Part shown: positions 27,901-34,646 of the stretch, piece after piece
How positions within the stretch are numbered: position 1 is the stretch's first letter
Layout: every line of letters starts with the position of its first letter
Translations under genes and position numbers: made by a program
Assembly: GCA_966250015.1 (NCBI GenBank)
Contig: CBINFS010000018.1
Location: forward strand, 1-64,000
DNA length: 64,000 bases
Source of the DNA: CBINFS01 sp966250015
Lineage (GTDB): Bacteria > Bacteroidota > Rhodothermia > Rhodothermales > DASSAV01
Reading direction: 5' to 3'
The notes under the pieces: generated by a model
Databases searched by the model: none
Seen by the model: only the letters and a program-made list of their open reading frames with translations
What the model was told of the DNA's origin: nothing

Positions 27901-28466
27901 GCGGGATCAGTCGTCTTCGCAACGGGTCCGGCGGCCGGTACCGCAGAGGCCACGATTTCGCGGATGCCGGGCGGCTCCTCGAAGGGAATCGGTTCGAAAG
28001 GTGGCGGCGCGGGCAGCTCGGGAGCGGCAAGGACGGAGGGACCGGCGAGCTCTTCGGCCGGGGTGACTTCGGCAGGGGGAGCGGTTTCGACCGGTTCGGC
28101 AGCTTCCCCTTCCTCGGGCGCGGGCGCTTCAGGGCCGGGCTCACCCGTTGCGGCCTTCTCGACGACGCCCTCTTCGGTTGCGGTTTCCGGACCGGCCGCT
28201 TCTTCCGGCGTGGGTGTTGTTGCCGGAATGGGAGCTGCACCGGGTGGAAGGGATGGAGCCGGGGGTACGGGAACGGCAGCACCGTCGCCGCGCCCTTCAA
28301 GCATCCGTGCGACGGCCTGATTGCCGGCCTGTCTCTGAAAACGGAGGATGGGGTGCTCGGCGGCCGTTTGCGTTTCAGTGCCCTCTCGGCTCTCCGACGG
28401 CGTCTCGGCCTCGCGGACCAACGCCGTTGTCGGAGGCGGTACCTGTTCGCGGGTTGGCTCGGCCAT
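24936..28466 (-). CDS. Large modular candidate eCIS effector with nuclease-like C-terminus
   Basis: An 1176-residue protein. Near the N-terminus RFQRQAGNQAVARML (42-56) matches the QR..GN.AV..ML motif common at the start of eCIS-linked cargo proteins. A Pro/Glu/Ala-rich stretch (60-200), long amphipathic helices (210-665), a strongly hydrophobic multi-segment region (about 675-740) and a Pro/Lys/Glu linker (about 820-930) follow. The last 163 residues (from 1014) form a separate domain with GRRFQDKTTAAL, a lone Asp1066 in FVDQLGYD, Glu1092 and Lys1097 in VECFSNKSR, and VRRPGHPMFG; this recalls restriction-endonuclease-fold toxins, though the E-x4-K spacing is not canonical. AGGAGAGGG precedes the ATG. 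It could partly serve as tape measure; the effector role is inference. Confidence 0.55.
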   Translation of the reverse strand: MAEPTREQVPPPTTALVREAETPSESREGTETQTAAEHPILRFQRQAGNQAVARMLEGRGDGAAVPVPPAPSLPPGAAPIPATTPTPEEAAGPETATEEGVVEKAATGEPGPEAPAPEEGEAAEPVETAPPAEVTPAEELAGPSVLAAPELPAPPPFEPIPFEEPPGIREIVASAVPAAGPVAKTTDPAKARAEAAALVAQLQASTVQRKADVFVRCEQLKSDVIANGQSAIEAVRDSVSANVELVRAQYAEARESVRARAEQTKTIVTAKFLLGYGQALLQSTLQAALILLLASTYKGKASKAVATRQEDIRSFGEKEGKRGREAVEGQAAEATERGQEKAAGYPNDDRGRVQAEAVLKVASETAGKLREPAADVEAGAVDGAEELADGLNGADREIAAGIDSNALQVGLQIGLMSIDLKTQFDAFEKTVHAGIDTSLSLSLGFLDEAEAAAVNELFALEAELTAQIDDTVAVYIATIDQERDVVMAFVDQTVAVTSDAVLQEDQPDVDGVREVVGAAQASVEEALGKFIDAVTRGTLHVVDSIRSVVEGAIAGLISGTMTVVNGLVSILTAIFDSFTQILDAADQGIKQMNEAWSNALGDIHGELEKSFQDALTQFETGLDQSIVEAKTAVTAKIDEAVEKNREPLDSLDAEMEKAAEEAREEYDAAWYEKFLTWDFWKNFLLSILKGVLILLAIVVAAVVGVILIIVGILSGSILAIIAGVVLLLAVVGFILYGIIDGIYQRWKTASGFWQSTWAVVVGVLDLVGIPNIIEGVIGRDLVTWRKLTNEEAGARLGSGIIGLITLIIPIKGLKGKAPKPKAPGPRVPVPPPKRVPIPEKPKIPVPEKPPIPEKPPTPVPEKPPAPVPEKPPKMPEGPPEKPKIPEEPPKRPREPEEPPPKPKEPEEPTKPKPEEPPPKPKEPEEPKTPEEIEEAKRREAEQEVSDGREVVKNKADLEALKKKEPHKDKPPEDLDPADKQLWDDYVDYWHERVEALEKELNANPDKPPKTKPPLTWKAYSEFLAKFRRGRRFQDKTTAALTKERADLDIQSDVGVKKPGETTKFVDQLGYDKAEVKQWENAGKPKDQVPPVECFSNKSRKFVEISDIDAQVKADVAEAITKYGGAVEVRRPGHPMFGFTVLVKQLTLIYDGALAPVELRPQIIKAAEGSGVIVEFR
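25690..26010 (-). repeat. Proline-rich tandem repeat encoding the effector linker
   Basis: In-frame degenerate repeats encode units such as PVPEKPP, IPEEPPK and PPKPKEPEEP, making a rigid, charged, extended linker at residues about 820-925 of the candidate effector. The DNA is minisatellite-like and could vary in length between strains. It is not a CRISPR: units are short, imperfect and without unique spacers. Confidence 0.75.
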
Positions 28467-28480
28467 GGATCCCTCTCCTT

Positions 28481-30619
28481 TCAGGTGTTACGGCGCACCA
28501 TCGTGTAGAAGTCGCCGAATCCCGTTTTTTTGATCGGGCGGCCGAGCCTTGCGAGCTCGCGGGCGACACCCTGCACCAGGTGGCGCATGCCGATGGCACT
28601 CCCCTCCTCCGCCGCGAGGTAAGCGCCTGCGAGCACGCTGTTTTTGATGTGGCCGCCAGCCAGGTCGAACTGAGATGCGAGGAAGGCGAAGTCGAGGTCG
28701 TCCTCGACCGGAGCGTTTGGAGGAAGGAGGCTCCTCCAGATGCGTTCACGGTCTAAGGGTTGCGGGAGGGGGAACTCGACGAGGAACTGCATGCGCCGGG
28801 TAAACGCCTCGTCGAGATTCTGGCTGAAGTTCGTAGCGAGGATGGCGATGCCCTCGTACTCCTCCATGCGCTGAAGGAGGTAGCTGACCTCGATGTTGGC
28901 GTAGCGGTCGTGCGCGTCTTTCACCTCGGAGCGTTTGCCGAAGAGGGCGTCGGCCTCGTCGAAGAACAGGATGGCGCTGGACCCTTCGGCCTCGTCGAAG
29001 ATGCCGCGCAGGTTCTTTTCGGTCTCGCCGATGTACTTGGAGACGACGGCGGAGAGGTCGATTTTGTAGAGATCGAGTCCAAGGCTACGGGCGAGGATGC
29101 CGGCTGCCATGGTTTTTCCGGTGCCGGAGGGACCGGAAAAGAGCGCGTTGAGGCCTTTGCCGAGGGCCATCTTTTCGCCGAAGCCCCAGGCGTCATTGAC
29201 CGTGTGGCGGTGGCGGAACTGCGCCTCGATGGCGTGCAGCTCGCGCATCTGTACGTCGGGCAGAACCAGGTCGGACCACGTAAAGGGCGAGTTGACCTTA
29301 CGGGCAAGGCGTTCAAGGGAAGGGCTCGACAGGATGCGGCACCCTAAAAACAGGTCGTCACGCTCTGGACCGGCATTTACGCCCCTCTCGAGCTTCGCCT
29401 GCCGCTCGGCTGCCTTCACGGCCTGTCCAATCTGGCCGGGGGTCAGCCGAAAAGAGCCTGCCAGCTCGGCAACCAGGTCGTCGGTGGCGGCGCCATCGAG
29501 CGATTTTTTCCAGATCAGCTCGCGCGTGTAGTGGTCCGGTACGTCGAAGGCAAGTGTAACCGGAATCGACGCAGACGGGGGCAGCTCGGGCAGCGTACGG
29601 CTTGAGAGGATGACGCCCGGCCGAAGCAAAGTCGAAAGGATGGGCCGTATCGATTTCCCGGCGGCGTCGACGTGGGAAACGTACAGGATGGCTTTCCGCA
29701 GGCGGGCCTCTCTCAACGCCCTGCGGAGCAAATCGGTGAGCCCGGCGGGTGGCTGATCTTCGATACGTACGGCGTCCAGGCACAAAAGGGGACGATCGAG
29801 GACAGAAGCCAGCAAAGAGGCAGCGGTCCGCTTCCCGCTGCCGGGGGGACCGTAAAAGACAGCCGGCGGGGGCTCGGGTTGGCGCCAGAGGTCGAAGAGG
29901 TGTTCGAGCCGCTTGCGAAACGCCGCAGGGAAGACGAGGTCGCGCGGGGCAGACGGGGATTCCTCGATAGTGACGATGCCGTTCAAAGCAGGGTCGAGGG
30001 CATCGTTGCCCAGCAGGTACTCGGCGATACGGTCGTCAAGCTTTAGGGGCCGCTCGATAAGGGGTACGGGAAGGCCGTTTTCCTCTTTCACCATCGTGAC
30101 GAGCGCTTCGTCGAGCATCGGGGAGCCGGGCGAAAAGAGGGCGCGGCCGGCCGGGTCCTTCGGCGACAGGCCGGGGATCAGGCGCAGGGCGAGGCCGGGG
30201 CTGAGGCGGCGGCGGGTGACGTCGTCGTGGAGGTAGGCGTAGACGCGTCCGAACCGGCTATCGACCTCGGCCGCGAGCAGCATCAAGAGGACGTCGACGG
30301 CGGCCGGCGTCAGACCGAAAAGGTTGACGAGATGCGAAAGGCGCCGGGGTACGGGTGTCTCCGCGAGACGGGATTCGAGGCGTTTGATCTCGTCTTCAAG
30401 ACCCGACGTACGGTCGCCCCGGGTAATGGTGATCCCGTGGAGTCCATTCAGGAGGCGGTCGACGTCGGCTTCCGACAGGAAGAGGCCGAGGAAGGACTCG
30501 TCGGCGCCGGCACCCCGCATCAGACGCACGCGGGCGACCTCGCGGTGGAGGCGCAGGGCCAACAGCGCGAAGTAGTAGTGCAGGTAAACACCCGATTCGG
30601 TTTGGACGCCGTTTTTCAT
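28481..30619 (-). CDS. eCIS AAA+ ATPase (Afp15/Pvc15-like)
   Basis: A 712-residue AAA+ ATPase of the kind found in every complete eCIS locus (Afp15/Pvc15), thought to help load effectors or assemble the particle. It has two ATPase units: a degenerate first one with Walker A GPPGSGKRTAA (about residue 258), and a canonical second with Walker A GPSGTGKTMAA (about 493), Walker B ILFFDEADALFG (about 553), sensor 1 ILATNFSQNLDEAF and arginine finger region FTRRMQF. The N-terminal 230 residues are helical and family-specific. The ATG at 30619 has GAGGTGG upstream, 7 bases after the preceding stop; an in-frame extension to 30868 overlaps that gene and is dismissed. Confidence 0.92.
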   Translation of the reverse strand: MKNGVQTESGVYLHYYFALLALRLHREVARVRLMRGAGADESFLGLFLSEADVDRLLNGLHGITITRGDRTSGLEDEIKRLESRLAETPVPRRLSHLVNLFGLTPAAVDVLLMLLAAEVDSRFGRVYAYLHDDVTRRRLSPGLALRLIPGLSPKDPAGRALFSPGSPMLDEALVTMVKEENGLPVPLIERPLKLDDRIAEYLLGNDALDPALNGIVTIEESPSAPRDLVFPAAFRKRLEHLFDLWRQPEPPPAVFYGPPGSGKRTAASLLASVLDRPLLCLDAVRIEDQPPAGLTDLLRRALREARLRKAILYVSHVDAAGKSIRPILSTLLRPGVILSSRTLPELPPSASIPVTLAFDVPDHYTRELIWKKSLDGAATDDLVAELAGSFRLTPGQIGQAVKAAERQAKLERGVNAGPERDDLFLGCRILSSPSLERLARKVNSPFTWSDLVLPDVQMRELHAIEAQFRHRHTVNDAWGFGEKMALGKGLNALFSGPSGTGKTMAAGILARSLGLDLYKIDLSAVVSKYIGETEKNLRGIFDEAEGSSAILFFDEADALFGKRSEVKDAHDRYANIEVSYLLQRMEEYEGIAILATNFSQNLDEAFTRRMQFLVEFPLPQPLDRERIWRSLLPPNAPVEDDLDFAFLASQFDLAGGHIKNSVLAGAYLAAEEGSAIGMRHLVQGVARELARLGRPIKKTGFGDFYTMVRRNT

Positions 30620-30626
30620 AGCCACC

Positions 30627-32147
30627 TCACGGCAGGTGCAGCTCGAGCCGGCGGTCGTGCAGCCAGGGGATCGCGCCCTGATCACCGGTGCGGCCCGACA
30701 TACTGAGGAGGATACCGAGTGGAAGGCGGCTGAAGTGCACTGCCACCATCTCGTCGCTCCAATGAATGTGGCCGGGCTGATAAATGAACCGGTCGAACAG
30801 GAAGGCGGGGTTGCTCTTTTCGAACCCTCGGAGCCCCTGCGCGAATCGGCGGAGCAGCACTTCCGCAAGGGCTTCTTCGGGCTTCTTTTCGTCTCGATCA
30901 GGCGTGAACCCTTCCAGCAGCGACGCTGGAACAGGCCAGTCGATCGCGGCGGTCAGCGCCCGTTCTTTCTGGTAATCGGGGAGGCCGGAGAGCAGGGCGG
31001 GCGCGGCGTCGCTCCGGGCGAGCGGGCGATATTTTCGGTCTACCAGGGCAAGCAGCAGCCGGTAGAGACCGGCATTACCAACCATTTCGTACAGCCCGAG
31101 GGCACGTATTTCGGGCAACAGGAGCGAGAGGCCGGCGAAGCTCGTGGCGACGCGATGGAGGCGGGGCGTACCACTCGCTTTCGCGTCGTCCGTCTTGGAT
31201 TCAGGAATTATCAACGCAACCAGGTCCGCCAGGTAATCGCGGCCTTTCTTCGTGGCGAGCGCGACGGTGAGCCACTCCCGTAGCGTATCGGGAAGGCGCT
31301 TCAGTACAGCCGACAGGGCGGCCGGACCGTCGATCTCCTTACGTTTCAGGGCGGCCCACAGAATGGGCGCTGGCGCCAGCGAATAGGCCCGATAAAGCCT
31401 TGCCAGGTGGATACAGAGGCCGGCGAGGCGTGCATCGACGGCATGGTTGGGGCGCGAGGCTGCTGCTGCCAGATAGAGCCGAAGGCGGTTCCGGGCTTCG
31501 GCCGCTGCGTCGCCTTGTTCAAGGACGGCATCGAACGACAGGTCTCGGGGGAAATCGTCGAGTACGGAAGGCGGAGCCGTGCCAAAGCCCAGGCCGCGCT
31601 CCCAGATCAGGCGGACGTCGGCGGGCTGAAGGGACTGGAGCACGGCCTCGAGGCGGCCCATCCCTTTGAGGCGAGAAACAACGGGAAGAAGCAGGGTGGG
31701 GCGAGGCGCCAGGAGGTGAGCGACCACCTGCCCCAAAGGGAGATCGCGGAGGGGTGAAAACTCGTCGTAGACCCACCGGGACCACGCACGGCCGTCGGAC
31801 AGGTCGGCCAGAAACGAGGCGACGAAGTGGGCGTGGTCGTCGAAGCGAACGACGTCGCCGGGAGAACCATAGAGCAGGACGTTCACGACCTCGCGCAGGA
31901 TCAGGGTGCTCCAGCGACGCGAGATGACCCCATCAGGAGCGTTCAATGCGCCGATCCAGATATCGAGCTCGAGCTTCCGGATGCGGTAGACGGCATCTTC
32001 GTCGCCGGGGAGCATTTCGAAGCGCTCTGCGAGGTCGGTTTCGAGCCGTTGCGAGACGAGTCGGTCCATCTTCTTCTGCAAGAGGAGCCGGTCCGAGTAA
32101 GTCTCGGGCACGTAGTAGTCGGTATGGAAGCTCGAAATCGTCAGCAC
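30627..32147 (-). CDS. Probable eCIS tape-measure-type protein (CIS_TMP-like)
   Basis: A 506-residue leucine-rich helical protein. The start region (YRIRKLELDIWIG, LILREVVNVLLYG, VASFLADLSDGRAWSRWVYDEF) and repeated helix pairs of the type RLEAVLQSL resemble the CIS tape-measure family annotated in other eCIS loci beside the ATPase. Tape measure proteins set tube length and occupy the lumen. The assignment is by pattern and position, not by search. It lies between the glycosyltransferase (1 base away) and the ATPase gene. Confidence 0.5.
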   Translation of the reverse strand: MLTISSFHTDYYVPETYSDRLLLQKKMDRLVSQRLETDLAERFEMLPGDEDAVYRIRKLELDIWIGALNAPDGVISRRWSTLILREVVNVLLYGSPGDVVRFDDHAHFVASFLADLSDGRAWSRWVYDEFSPLRDLPLGQVVAHLLAPRPTLLLPVVSRLKGMGRLEAVLQSLQPADVRLIWERGLGFGTAPPSVLDDFPRDLSFDAVLEQGDAAAEARNRLRLYLAAAASRPNHAVDARLAGLCIHLARLYRAYSLAPAPILWAALKRKEIDGPAALSAVLKRLPDTLREWLTVALATKKGRDYLADLVALIIPESKTDDAKASGTPRLHRVATSFAGLSLLLPEIRALGLYEMVGNAGLYRLLLALVDRKYRPLARSDAAPALLSGLPDYQKERALTAAIDWPVPASLLEGFTPDRDEKKPEEALAEVLLRRFAQGLRGFEKSNPAFLFDRFIYQPGHIHWSDEMVAVHFSRLPLGILLSMSGRTGDQGAIPWLHDRRLELHLP

Positions 32148-32148
32148 G

Positions 32149-33027
32149 TCAGGGAATCATGTTAAACCGTTCACAGAGCCAGGCGACGTCGTACTTGCGC
32201 CGATGCATCCAGGTGAGGCGCCGGGTCATGGTATCGCTGGAGGCGAGCATGGCGAGGCTTTTTTCGACGCCGGGGCAAGCGAGCAGGCGGCGGAGGCACC
32301 GGGCGAGCCTCGATTCGTCGAGGTGGACGTAGGCCATCCGCAGGCGATTGTAGAGCACGCCGGCGCCGTCGACCGTGTAGTTCTGCCGTTGCCGGAAGAG
32401 ATGGTAGACGAGGCTGCCGGGGGCGCCGAAAACGCGGTAGCCCGCGAGCCAGACCCGGAGGGAAAATTCGACGTCTTCGCTGCCCCAGCGGGTCATGCCT
32501 TCGTCGTAGCCGCCGACGTCCCGAAAGACGTCAGCCCGGACGGCGTGGCAGCCACCGGGAAGGAAAGGAACGGGCTGAGAGACTGTGGCGCAGGGGAGCC
32601 AGGTGGTTTCGAGGCTTTCGTCCTTCCACGTCGAGCCGCAGCCTGCGAGATTGACGTCGCGGATGCTCGTGAAGGCGGGCCCGGCGAGGGCAACGTCGTC
32701 GCCCTCAAGCGTCTCGAGCAGGGGATGGATCCAGCCGGGGGGCACGTAGCAATGAGCGTCGAGGAAGACGAGGACGTCTCCGCTGGCGTGCCGTGCACCT
32801 TCGTTCCGGGCGCGGGCAATCCCGAGACCGCCGCCGTTGATGACGTGCAGGCGACCGTTGCCGTGGACGGCCGCGGCACGCCGGGCGCTGCCGTCGCGCG
32901 AGCCGTCGTCGACGACAAACACCTCGAGCCGCCCGACGTCGGTGTTTTTGAGGACGCAACCGACGGTGTCGACGAGGTTATCGCCTTCGTTGAGGGCGGG
33001 GATGATCACGGAGACCGAGCTGGTCAT
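32149..33027 (-). CDS. Family 2/27-like glycosyltransferase inside the eCIS operon
   Basis: A 292-residue GT-A fold glycosyltransferase with no membrane segment. SVIIPALNEGDNL and VVDDGSRDGS (Asp40/41) bind the nucleotide sugar; FLDAHC (Asp90, His92) is a DxH metal motif, and GMTRWGSEDVEFSLRVW (about 178-193) closely follows the WGGEN.E.SFRVW pattern of polypeptide GalNAc-transferases (GT27), including the later YHLFR segment. It probably transfers a sugar to a protein or other acceptor in the cytoplasm. It begins 2 bases after the stop of a gene whose product has a Pro/Thr mucin-like tract, an obvious candidate acceptor. The frame runs upstream to 33516 but that is shadow of the neighbour. 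Confidence 0.87.
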   Translation of the reverse strand: MTSSVSVIIPALNEGDNLVDTVGCVLKNTDVGRLEVFVVDDGSRDGSARRAAAVHGNGRLHVINGGGLGIARARNEGARHASGDVLVFLDAHCYVPPGWIHPLLETLEGDDVALAGPAFTSIRDVNLAGCGSTWKDESLETTWLPCATVSQPVPFLPGGCHAVRADVFRDVGGYDEGMTRWGSEDVEFSLRVWLAGYRVFGAPGSLVYHLFRQRQNYTVDGAGVLYNRLRMAYVHLDESRLARCLRRLLACPGVEKSLAMLASSDTMTRRLTWMHRRKYDVAWLCERFNMIP

Positions 33028-33029
33028 GG

Positions 33030-34640
33030 CTACACACGTCGCATCATGGAGCGGGCACGTTCCTGCATTTCGGCTATTGCCACCTCCGACAGGCCGAGAA
33101 TACGCGAAGCCTTTTCGGTTGGCATGACGGCAAAATCCAGCACGTTCGTCACGCCTTCCTCGCGCAGGCGGCGAGCGCGCGCCTCTCCGATGTTGGGGAT
33201 CTCCGTGACCGGGAGGGTGCGGCCGCGGTCGACGTCGAACACGATCGGATCGAAGATGCCGCCGCCGGGCTCCATGGTGAAGGGGCCGATCGTCAAGTCC
33301 GTTATGTCCGGAGGTATCGTAAAAGGCGGAATGGTCGAGATCGGCGGTATGGTCGAAATCGGTGGGATCGTAAACGGCGGCAGTGTCGACACCGGAGGAA
33401 CGGTGAACGGGGGAGACGTTGTCGGCGGCAAAACGGTTACGGGGGGTGGTGTCGTCGTCGGCGGCGTAACCGTGATTGGAGGCGGGGTCGTTGTCGGTGG
33501 GGGTTGCTCGCCGCACCGGCAGCGCTGGTATTCGAGCATGAGTGACTCACTGAGCAGTTGCCGGCGATCCCTGAGGTCGTCCACACGAATGATCCCATCG
33601 GCGCCGGCAAGGATAGAGGCCAGGACGACGCAGTTATCCCCTTCCTCAACGGCGGGCGGGCACGGGACGTGCGCCTGGCCGCAGACGATCTCCTGGAGGG
33701 TTTCGCACGACAGGGGAGGCTCCAGGTGCGAAGACGGAAGGTCGCAGCGGATCTCGAGGCGGAAAGACTCACGTGCCCTGCTCCAGGCGCTCGCCCCACC
33801 GGGCGGCTGACAGTCCTTGGGAACGAGCGGGCGGGGGCAGCGCATCTCGGCATCCGGGCAGGCGACCAGGTACACGTCCCGGCCAGGCGACTGCCGGACC
33901 GTGGAGCAGAACTCTTCGAGCAGGGTTGCCGTGGCGGCAGTAAATATCGGGGGTGTCTGCACGACCACGTGCCGTATGCCTTCGACGGTAAAGCGGACGG
34001 TCTGCTGTTGCCCGTTCTGAGGATTGAGGGTGATGGCCGCCAGCCGGTTGCCGGCCGAATCGAAACACATGGCGATGGGGGCGCCAACCGCAAAAGAGAT
34101 CCGCATGGTCACCTCGACGGCGGGCCGGGGGAGGTCGATCACGAGCCGTTCGTCGCAAAACAGGCCGATGAAGTTGCCCAGCTTGCGGATCTCCGTTGCC
34201 GGGGCGGGCTGGTTGTTCTCGGCAGTCACGAAGAAGCTGATTTCCTTGACCTTACGGGGGTTCCGGTCAGTGGTGTTCGGTTGCAGAACCGAGAAGTCCA
34301 CGCAGGTCGTGACCGGTTCGACTTCTTCAGCCGGGAGGCAGGGATCGACCACACCGATGCAGGCCTTGATGTCGTCCTCGAAGTCGAACGGTTCGAGACC
34401 CGGAGGCAAGAGCACTTCGTCGCCGAGGGGAGTCAGGGCGTAGCCGGGGCCGACGGCCAGGCTCCACGGGCCGGCCTGCTGGACCTGCGCGCCGCAGACG
34501 ACGCCCCAGCCGTGGAGGTAACGGTTGTGGCGGCGGAGTCGCTCAGTGACGTAATCCTGCTCGGCCTTGAGGTCGGCGGCCGTAAGCTGCTGCCGATCGA
34601 AGTAGACCGGCCGGAGCAGACCGGAAACGGGAGTACCCAT
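33030..34640 (-). CDS. eCIS fibre-like protein with Pro/Thr mucin-like tract and helix-hairpin-helix end
   Basis: A 536-residue protein I cannot match to a named family. The start (RPVYFDRQQLTAADLKAEQ, HNRYLHGWGVVCGAQV) is clearly related to the start of the next gene product, so the two share an N-terminal module. A cysteine-containing beta-rich middle (90-370) is followed by a tract of about 72 residues made of PPPTTTPPP, PPFTIPPIST-like units (377-448). The C-terminus (about 475-530: IPNIGEARARRLREEGVTN, ILGLSEVAIAEM) is a double helix-hairpin-helix. Position next to the baseplate genes suggests a tail fibre or surface appendage. The tract is a likely O-glycosylation target of the adjacent enzyme. 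Confidence 0.6.
   Translation of the reverse strand: MGTPVSGLLRPVYFDRQQLTAADLKAEQDYVTERLRRHNRYLHGWGVVCGAQVQQAGPWSLAVGPGYALTPLGDEVLLPPGLEPFDFEDDIKACIGVVDPCLPAEEVEPVTTCVDFSVLQPNTTDRNPRKVKEISFFVTAENNQPAPATEIRKLGNFIGLFCDERLVIDLPRPAVEVTMRISFAVGAPIAMCFDSAGNRLAAITLNPQNGQQQTVRFTVEGIRHVVVQTPPIFTAATATLLEEFCSTVRQSPGRDVYLVACPDAEMRCPRPLVPKDCQPPGGASAWSRARESFRLEIRCDLPSSHLEPPLSCETLQEIVCGQAHVPCPPAVEEGDNCVVLASILAGADGIIRVDDLRDRRQLLSESLMLEYQRCRCGEQPPPTTTPPPITVTPPTTTPPPVTVLPPTTSPPFTVPPVSTLPPFTIPPISTIPPISTIPPFTIPPDITDLTIGPFTMEPGGGIFDPIVFDVDRGRTLPVTEIPNIGEARARRLREEGVTNVLDFAVMPTEKASRILGLSEVAIAEMQERARSMMRRV
33296..33508 (-). repeat. Pro/Thr/Ile repeat tract inside the fibre-like gene
   Basis: Degenerate 9-21-base units encode PPTTTPPP, VTVLPPTTSPP and STIPPISTIPP. 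The tract lies fully in frame. Its DNA shows G-rich direct repeats on the plus strand and resembles a mucin-like or rigid stalk coding minisatellite. Confidence 0.8.
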
Positions 34641-34646
34641 GGGAGA

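Noticed and set aside
33028..33516. N-terminal extension of the glycosyltransferase
   Set aside because: It lies wholly in the antiparallel-frame shadow of the upstream fibre gene; the GT domain starts cleanly at 33027.
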